Origin: Rahnella sp. AA
GTDB taxonomy: Bacteria; Pseudomonadota; Gammaproteobacteria; Enterobacterales; Enterobacteriaceae
Direction of reading: 5' to 3'
DNA length: 64,000 bases
NCBI RefSeq assembly: GCF_002834385.1
Contig: NZ_PITQ01000004.1
Coordinates: 381,534 to 445,533 of the forward strand
Under the pieces are notes generated by a model that saw nothing but the letters and a program-made list of their open reading frames with translations, was not told where the DNA came from and searched no databases. Every line of letters starts with the position of its first letter. The first letter of the stretch is position 1. A program made the position numbers and the translations under genes. This document shows, one piece after another, positions 58,663 to 64,000 of this stretch.

Positions 58663-58725
58663 TTGCAGAATAAGCGTTTTCATTTTGCAGAATTGTCAAT
58701 TGACTTGAGAGAGTGCAACGCTTAT
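58663..58725. repeat. Inverted and direct repeats between modE and modF
   Basis: TTGCAGAAT occurs twice 22 bp apart (58663-58671, 58685-58693), and the 9-base inverted pair ATAAGCGTT / AACGCTTAT spans 58670-58725. It sits in an AT-rich 129-base spacer. Function is unknown; an operator or processing site is possible. Confidence 0.6.
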
Positions 58726-58769
58726 CCCTTAATTTATCAATCAAAAGATAAATTCAAAGGGATAGCAGA

Positions 58770-60236
58770 ATGTCGTTGCATATCTCGCAAGGCGTTTTTC
58801 GCCTCAGCGATACCCGAACCCTCGCACTTTCCGATCTCAGTATTCATCCGTCCGACAGCTGGGCATTCGTCGGTTCGAATGGCAGCGGTAAATCCGCACT
58901 GGCACGAGCTCTGGCAGGTGATCTAACGCTGCTAAAAGGCACGCGCGAAAACAGTTTTCCGCACATCGTTCGCCTTTCATTCGAGCAACTCCAGAAGCTG
59001 GTCGCGGATGAATGGCAGCGCAATAACACCGATTTACTGAGTGAAGGGGAAGACGATACCGGCCGGACGACGGCAGAAATCATTCAGGATGCAGTACGCG
59101 ATCCCGCCCGTTGCGCCGCCCTTGCCGCACAGTTTGGGCTCGAAAAATTACTCGATCGCCGGTTTAAATATTTATCCACCGGCGAAACCCGCAAAACGCT
59201 GTTATGTCAGGCGCTGATGCAAAAACCTGATTTACTGGTGCTTGACGAACCCTTCGACGGGCTCGACGTCAATGCCCGCGCGCAGCTGGCGCAGTTGCTG
59301 GAAAGCCTTTCCGGCGAAGGCCAGACGATGGTCCTCGTGCTTAACCGCTTCGATGATATTCCGTCATTTGTGCAAAACGTCGGCGTTCTGGCAGATTGTA
59401 CGCTGGCCTCCGTTGGCCCGCGTGAGCAGGTGATGGCCGATGCGCTGGTCGCACAGCTGGCGCACAGCGAAAGCCTGAACGGTATGGCCGTGCCGGAAGC
59501 AGAAGATCCAACGATGCGCGTTACGCCGCCACAGGATTCCCCGCTGATCGTCCTGCGCGATGGCGTGGTGCAATACAACGATAAACCGATCCTGCACAAT
59601 TTAAGCTGGCAGGTCGATCACGGTCAGCACTGGCAGATCACCGGGCAGAATGGCGCGGGGAAATCGACGCTGCTCAGCCTGATCACCGGCGACCACGCGC
59701 AGGGCTACAGTAACGATCTGACGCTGTTTGGCCGCCGGCGCGGCAGCGGCGAAACCATCTGGGACATCAAGCGTCATATCGGTTATGTCAGCAGCAGCCT
59801 GCATCTGGATTACCGCGTCAGTACCAGCGTCCGCAACGTGATCACCTCCGGATTCTTCGATTCGATTGGCATTTATCAGGCGGTTTCTGACCGTCAGAGA
59901 TTTCTCACTAACCAGTGGCTGGAATTGCTCGGCCTCGGCGGCAATGCCGGTGATACACCGTTCCACAGCCTGTCGTGGGGACAACAGCGTCTGGCACTGA
60001 TTGCCCGTGCGCTGGTGAAACATCCGGCGCTGCTGATCCTCGACGAGCCGTTGCAGGGGTTGGATCCGATTAACCGCCAGCTGGTGCGCCGTTTCGTCGA
60101 TATTCTGATTGGTGAAGGCGACACACAATTGCTGTTTGTTTCGCATCACGCGGAAGATGCGCCGGAGTGCATTACGCACCGTCTGGGTTTTGTCCCTGAA
60201 GGCGATATCTACCGTTATCAGATTGACGCACTCTGA
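58770..60236 (+). CDS. modF: Tandem ABC ATPase ModF
   Basis: 488 residues (E. coli 490), two ABC ATPase domains in one chain without membrane segments. The first has GSNGSGKSALARAL and LSTGETRKTLLCQAL, the second [29 protein letters not shown] and LLILDEPLQGLDP. It is related to photorepair protein PhrA and encoded after modE; its molecular role is not clear. Confidence 0.94.
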   Translation: MSLHISQGVFRLSDTRTLALSDLSIHPSDSWAFVGSNGSGKSALARALAGDLTLLKGTRENSFPHIVRLSFEQLQKLVADEWQRNNTDLLSEGEDDTGRTTAEIIQDAVRDPARCAALAAQFGLEKLLDRRFKYLSTGETRKTLLCQALMQKPDLLVLDEPFDGLDVNARAQLAQLLESLSGEGQTMVLVLNRFDDIPSFVQNVGVLADCTLASVGPREQVMADALVAQLAHSESLNGMAVPEAEDPTMRVTPPQDSPLIVLRDGVVQYNDKPILHNLSWQVDHGQHWQITGQNGAGKSTLLSLITGDHAQGYSNDLTLFGRRRGSGETIWDIKRHIGYVSSSLHLDYRVSTSVRNVITSGFFDSIGIYQAVSDRQRFLTNQWLELLGLGGNAGDTPFHSLSWGQQRLALIARALVKHPALLILDEPLQGLDPINRQLVRRFVDILIGEGDTQLLFVSHHAEDAPECITHRLGFVPEGDIYRYQIDAL

Positions 60237-60269
60237 TTCTTGCCCCGCTTCCGGTCGGCTGATGGCGGT

Positions 60270-61034
60270 TTACGCTTCCGCCATCAGCGCCACCACCATG
60301 CCTGCCAGGGCAAAAATCCCCAGCAGCGTGAACCCGTTTTCCAGCCCCAGGTAACCGGAGTAAATCGTCACTATCATTGTCAGCAGCGCCAGTGAAACCA
60401 CGGTGCTGGCGATGAGCGCCACGCCGTTGAGCCACCTTCCCTGCGCTGCAATCACCTGTAACCTGACCTTTCTGGCGTGATTCACCATCCCGAGCCCGAG
60501 GCCGCTGATGACCATCGCGGGCACCGGCGCCAGCCAGAATGCACAGCCTTCCTGCATGGCTGCAATAATACCGGTTCCGGCAGCGGCCAGCGTAAAGCCC
60601 AAAAGCAGACGTTTATCATGGGTGAGTGCAACCTGAAGCTTTTCACCCAGCGCATGGCCCGCCCGGACCATCAGCAAAATCAGGGCAAAGCTCAGGAGGA
60701 TTTGCAGCAAACCGAACCCGTAACTGTTTTTCAGCAGCAACGCCAGCAGGAAGAAAGCCGGTACGCAAAGGGCGGCAAAGAAAACGCTGGTCCAGAGACT
60801 GATCTGTAATTCGGTGCAAACCCGCAGGGGCTGCGGTAAAAGCGGGTGCGGGTTGTAGCGTTCGCTGATCATAAACAACATGAAGAAAATAGCCGCCGCG
60901 CCCGCTAAGCCGTGCGTGAGCGGCGTCTCCAGCCCCTGATGCGCCACCCCCAACAGCGTGAGGCTCAGTGACAGTATAAATAAAACGCCGAGTGAAAATG
61001 CCAGCGCAGGCACCCGGAAATTAATGGCAGACAT
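60270..61034 (-). CDS. Integral membrane protein, half-size transporter-like, unknown
   Basis: 254 residues with about seven to eight hydrophobic helices. No Walker or binding motifs. The C-terminal part, with AGTGIIAAMQEG, APVPAMVISGLGLGMVNHARK and a final pair of helices, has the flavour of the last half of a DHA2-type MFS carrier, but no N-terminal half is encoded here. It could be a derived half-transporter or an unrelated family. Divergent from a LysR gene 137 bases away, which probably controls it. Confidence 0.6.
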   Translation of the reverse strand: MSAINFRVPALAFSLGVLFILSLSLTLLGVAHQGLETPLTHGLAGAAAIFFMLFMISERYNPHPLLPQPLRVCTELQISLWTSVFFAALCVPAFFLLALLLKNSYGFGLLQILLSFALILLMVRAGHALGEKLQVALTHDKRLLLGFTLAAAGTGIIAAMQEGCAFWLAPVPAMVISGLGLGMVNHARKVRLQVIAAQGRWLNGVALIASTVVSLALLTMIVTIYSGYLGLENGFTLLGIFALAGMVVALMAEA

Positions 61035-61171
61035 ACAGAACTCCTTGATCGAAACCTTGTGATATCAGGATGAACATTATTCATCCTTATCATGTTGATA
61101 AAGGAGCTTACACCGCTTATTTTAGGAGACTCAAAGTCATAGATTTCAGCCACGAATGAAAATAACTCATC

Positions 61172-62077
61172 ATGAAAAAAATCCGCTTGCCACCTCTGGG
61201 TTCACTGAGAGCGTTCGACGCGGTGGCGCAACAGGCCAGCTTTAAACGCGCTGCCGAAGAAATCGGCGTGACGGCCACGGCCATCAGCCACCAGATCCGT
61301 GTTCTGGAAGAGGCGCTGGGCACCGCCGTTTTTGAACGCAACGCCCGTGAGGTAAAACTGACCGCCGCCGGGCATATTTTGCAGCAGGCGACGCGTCAGG
61401 CTTTTGCCGGTTTGCAGGCTGCCGTGGAGGAAATTCATCACGCCGGATTACCGCCTGCGCTGACGCTGACCACCACCTCGAATTTTCTGACGCACTGGCT
61501 GGTTCCGCGTCTGGCGGATTTAAAGCAGGCGGCACCATCGATGGATTTACGGCTGCACACCGGCATTGAGCTGGTGGATTTAACGCGTAATACCGTGGAT
61601 GTGGCGATCCGTTACAGCGAGGCCGCCGATGAATCGCTGGATCCCACATTGCTGTATCGCGACACGTTTATCCTGGTCGCCAGCCCGGCGCTGGCGTTGA
61701 AAACTCTGGCAGACCTGACGGGCGTGACGCTGTTTCATGTTGAAAATCGTCACATCCCCCTCCCTTCGCCGGACTGGGAAAACTGGCGGGCGCACTTCGG
61801 CCCGAGTGACCTCAACACCGACAACGGGTTGCGTTTTACCGACGAAACTCACGCAATTCAGGCTGCCATTGCCGGGCAAGGCGTGGCGATTGTCAGCAGT
61901 TTGCTGGCCCGGGATTTCATTGAAAAAGGCATCCTCACCGTTCCTTTCCCGCATCATCTTCCCGGTGCAAATTATTATCTGGTGACCACCAAAGAGAAAA
62001 GCGGGCGTGACGATATTGTGATTCTGCGTCACTGGTTGCTGGATAAAATGTCGGCGTTTCCTTCGGCTGTAGTCTGA
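61172..62077 (+). CDS. GcvA-like LysR-family regulator
   Basis: 301 residues. The N-terminus LPPLGSLRAFDAVAQQASFKRAAEEIGVTATAISHQIRVLE is the GcvA-subgroup HTH. The effector domain has TTTSNFLTHWLVPRL, DVAIRYSEAADESLD and GQGVAIVSSLLARDFI. Divergent from the half-size membrane protein gene, its most likely target. Not GcvA itself by context. Confidence 0.88.
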   Translation: MKKIRLPPLGSLRAFDAVAQQASFKRAAEEIGVTATAISHQIRVLEEALGTAVFERNAREVKLTAAGHILQQATRQAFAGLQAAVEEIHHAGLPPALTLTTTSNFLTHWLVPRLADLKQAAPSMDLRLHTGIELVDLTRNTVDVAIRYSEAADESLDPTLLYRDTFILVASPALALKTLADLTGVTLFHVENRHIPLPSPDWENWRAHFGPSDLNTDNGLRFTDETHAIQAAIAGQGVAIVSSLLARDFIEKGILTVPFPHHLPGANYYLVTTKEKSGRDDIVILRHWLLDKMSAFPSAVV

Positions 62078-62119
62078 AAAATACGGCGAAAACCTGCTGC
62101 GGATAAATCACACCATAAA

Positions 62120-62135
62120 ATGTAAGCGATTACAC
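62120..62135. promoter_or_regulatory. Third, upstream GalR/GalS-type operator
   Basis: ATGTAAGCGATTACAC matches the consensus GTGNAANCGNTTNCAC at all fixed positions but the first. It lies 109 bp upstream of the OE-like site and just downstream of the LysR gene. Confidence 0.7.
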
Positions 62136-62228
62136 TAAGCGATATTTCTGGGTTCCGGCGGACTGAAGCAGATTTTCCGCACCGCCTGGGGCACCTGTCT
62201 GGCCGTATTAAAAGGTGATAAACTGTTT

Positions 62229-62244
62229 GTGTAAGCGATTCCAT
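62229..62244. promoter_or_regulatory. GalR/GalS operator, OE-equivalent
   Basis: GTGTAAGCGATTCCAT fits the gal operator consensus with one mismatch and corresponds to E. coli OE (upstream of the galE promoter). Confidence 0.82.
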
Positions 62245-62320
62245 TTTATTGGGGATGGATCACCTTTTTCAGCCTTGCAGCGTGTTATCGTTGCATCATG
62301 ATAATCATCGAGGAGCGATT

Positions 62321-63337
62321 ATGTACGTCTTAGTCACAGGTGGTAGCGGTTACATTGGTAGCCATACATGCGTGCAACTGATTGATGCGGGCTATACGCC
62401 AATCATTCTGGATAACCTTCACAATAGTAAAGTCAGCGTTCTGGAGCGTATCAATACGCTGACCGGCAAAACACCGCTGTTCTATGAAGGTGATATCCGC
62501 GACCGCGCACTCCTCGATAAGATCTTCAGCGAACACCCCATTCACTCCGTCATTCATTTCGCGGGCTGGAAAGCCGTTGGGGAATCTGTCGCCAAACCGC
62601 TGGCGTATTACGACAACAATGTCTCCGGCACGCTGGTGCTGATTGAAGCAATGCGCGCCGCGGGCGTTAAAGACCTGATTTTCAGTTCGTCTGCCACGGT
62701 GTATGGCGATCAGCCAAAAACGCCGTATGTCGAAGATTTCCCGACCGGTAACCCTTCCAGCCCTTATGGCCGCAGCAAACTGATGGTCGAGCAAATTCTC
62801 GAAGACGTGCAACGTGCAGAACCGGAGTGGAGCATTACCCTGCTGCGCTATTTCAACCCGGTTGGTGCGCATCCGTCGGGTCTGATGGGTGAGGATCCGC
62901 AGGGCGTGCCCAATAACCTGATGCCGTTTATTGCTCAGGTGGCCGTGGGTCGCCGCGAATCTGTGGCGGTATTCGGTAACGATTATCCGACGCCTGACGG
63001 CACCGGCGTTCGCGATTACATCCACGTAGTCGATCTGGCCGACGGCCATATCGCCGCAATGAAAACCCTGCACAACAAAGCGGGCGTACACATTTACAAC
63101 CTCGGCGCAGGGTTCGGCCAGAGCGTTCTGGAAGTGATTGAAGCCTTCAGCAAAGCCTGTGGCAAACCGGTGAACTATAAGTTTGCCCCACGACGTGAAG
63201 GCGACCTGCCTGCGTACTGGGCTGACCCGTCAAAAGCGGCCAAAGAGCTCAACTGGAAAGTGACACGCACGCTGGAAGACATGGCTAATGACACCTGGCT
63301 GTGGCAATCGAAAAACCCGCAAGGCTACCCGGATTAA
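62321..63337 (+). CDS. galE: UDP-glucose 4-epimerase
   Basis: 338 residues (E. coli 338) from the ATG at 62321 (GAGGAG upstream); the frame is open 24 codons further but without family sequence. NAD-binding VLVTGGSGYIGSHTCVQL at the start, SSSATVYGDQ near residue 125, and the catalytic Tyr-x-x-x-Lys in PYGRSKLMVE near 149-153. First gene of the Leloir pathway operon, followed 20 bases later by galT. Confidence 0.97.
   Translation: MYVLVTGGSGYIGSHTCVQLIDAGYTPIILDNLHNSKVSVLERINTLTGKTPLFYEGDIRDRALLDKIFSEHPIHSVIHFAGWKAVGESVAKPLAYYDNNVSGTLVLIEAMRAAGVKDLIFSSSATVYGDQPKTPYVEDFPTGNPSSPYGRSKLMVEQILEDVQRAEPEWSITLLRYFNPVGAHPSGLMGEDPQGVPNNLMPFIAQVAVGRRESVAVFGNDYPTPDGTGVRDYIHVVDLADGHIAAMKTLHNKAGVHIYNLGAGFGQSVLEVIEAFSKACGKPVNYKFAPRREGDLPAYWADPSKAAKELNWKVTRTLEDMANDTWLWQSKNPQGYPD
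62340..62355. promoter_or_regulatory. GalR/GalS operator inside galE, OI-equivalent
   Basis: GTGGTAGCGGTTACAT is the same sequence as the E. coli internal operator OI, at codons 7-12 of galE and 111 bp from the OE-like site. Part of the match is constrained by the conserved protein motif GGSGYIG. Confidence 0.75.
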
Positions 63338-63357
63338 GGGAGGATTAAGGAAAGTTT

Positions 63358-64000
63358 ATGACGACGTTTAACCCGATTGATCACCCACATCGCCGCTACA
63401 ATCCGCTGACCGATCAGTGGATTTTAGTGAGCCCGCACCGGGCCAAGCGGCCGTGGCAGGGCCAGCAGGAAGCCGTTTCGCAGGAGGTTTTGCCTTCGCA
63501 CGATCCGGATTGTTTCCTCTGCCCGGGCAATACCCGCGTAACCGGCGATGTGAACCCGAAATACACCGGCACTTTCGTGTTCACCAACGATTACGCGGCG
63601 CTGATGCCGGACACGCCGTTTGCGCCGGAAAACGATGACCCGCTGATGCGGGTTCAGAGCGCACGCGGCACCAGCCGGGTTATCTGTTTCTCGCCGGATC
63701 ACAGCAAAACGCTGCCGCAGCTTTCCGTAGAAGCCCTGACGGAAATCGTCAAAACCTGGCAGGAGCAAAGCGCGGATTTAGGGAAAACCTATCCGTGGGT
63801 GCAGGTTTTTGAGAATAAAGGCGCGGCAATGGGATGCTCTAACCCGCATCCGCATGGCCAGATTTGGGCGAACAGTTTCCTGCCTAATGAAGCCGAGCGC
63901 GAAGACCGTCTGCAACGCACTTATCTCGACGAGCAGGGTTCGCCAATGCTGGTGGATTACGTGCAGCGCGAGCTGGCCGACGGCAGCCGAACGGTGGTTG
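63358..64000 (+). CDS. galT: Galactose-1-phosphate uridylyltransferase (3' end outside window)
   Basis: Open from the ATG at 63358 through the window edge, 214 codons seen of about 350. N-terminus [20 protein letters not shown], zinc-binding FLCPG near residue 53, [20 protein letters not shown] with the catalytic His near 164-166. Second gene of the gal operon. The remainder lies beyond the window. Confidence 0.95.
   Translation, partial: MTTFNPIDHPHRRYNPLTDQWILVSPHRAKRPWQGQQEAVSQEVLPSHDPDCFLCPGNTRVTGDVNPKYTGTFVFTNDYAALMPDTPFAPENDDPLMRVQSARGTSRVICFSPDHSKTLPQLSVEALTEIVKTWQEQSADLGKTYPWVQVFENKGAAMGCSNPHPHGQIWANSFLPNEAEREDRLQRTYLDEQGSPMLVDYVQRELADGSRTVV

Noticed and set aside
62330-63091. 253-codon frame antisense to galE
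   Set aside because: Shadow of galE; no independent signals.

Overview
The window looks like a chromosomal segment of an enterobacterium (Enterobacterales). Gene content and order suggest a Yersiniaceae member close to Rahnella, Ewingella or Serratia; that placement is inference, since no rRNA is present. Nearly every gene is housekeeping or metabolic and has a recognisable Escherichia coli relative. There is no phage, insertion sequence, CRISPR array, tRNA or rRNA. Two blocks that lie far apart in E. coli are joined here: a dld/yohC/yohP/pbpG/dusC block (about 10-21.7 kb) and a rhlE/ybhL/moa/ybhK/uvrB/bio/ybhC/pgl/ybhA/mod/gal block (about 24-64 kb).

Left part (1-24 kb): the end of an MFS exporter; an orphan antitoxin-like regulator with a perfect palindromic operator; ddlA and a small cupin; a Sad-type aldehyde dehydrogenase; the ribosomal oxygenase gene roxA; a phnC-phnD-phnE-phnE importer behind a candidate Pho box, with no C-P lyase genes in view; dld; yohC; a coiled-coil membrane-anchored protein with 21-bp coding repeats; a three-subunit periplasmic dehydrogenase (Tat-exported gamma subunit, GMC flavoprotein with a cysteine cluster, triheme cytochrome c); a racemase-like protein lacking one catalytic Cys; the 27-residue protein YohP; pbpG; a metallo-beta-lactamase-fold hydrolase; dusC; and a DHA2-type MFS exporter divergent from a SufR-like regulator.

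Middle (24-43 kb): rhlE, mdtG, a 516-base gene-free stretch with hairpins, ybhL, and moaABCDE preceded by a molybdenum-cofactor riboswitch and a ModE box. Then come ybhK, a cysteine hydrolase, a VF530 protein, and uvrB with a LexA box and a DnaA-box pair. A solitary UrtE-like ATPase with degenerate motifs sits between uvrB and the biotin genes. The bioBFCD operon is divergent from bioA across a BirA operator region and is interrupted between bioC and bioD by an inverted pair of GC-rich repeats.

Right part (43-64 kb): a LysR regulator, methionine aminotransferase, an amino-acid binding protein, aphA, curA with a DJ-1/PfpI protein, ybhC, a chemoreceptor, pgl, ybhA, and a divergent pair of small HTH genes sharing a palindrome. 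These are followed by modABC with a ModE box, acrZ, modE, modF, a half-size transporter-like membrane protein divergent from a GcvA-like LysR, and galE-galT, which runs off the edge. Molybdenum is the clearest theme: uptake (modABC), sensing (modE), cofactor synthesis (moaABCDE) and two matching ModE boxes lie within about 32 kb. The gal promoter carries three GalR/GalS-type operators at nearly equal spacing (109 and 111 bp), one more than the E. coli arrangement.
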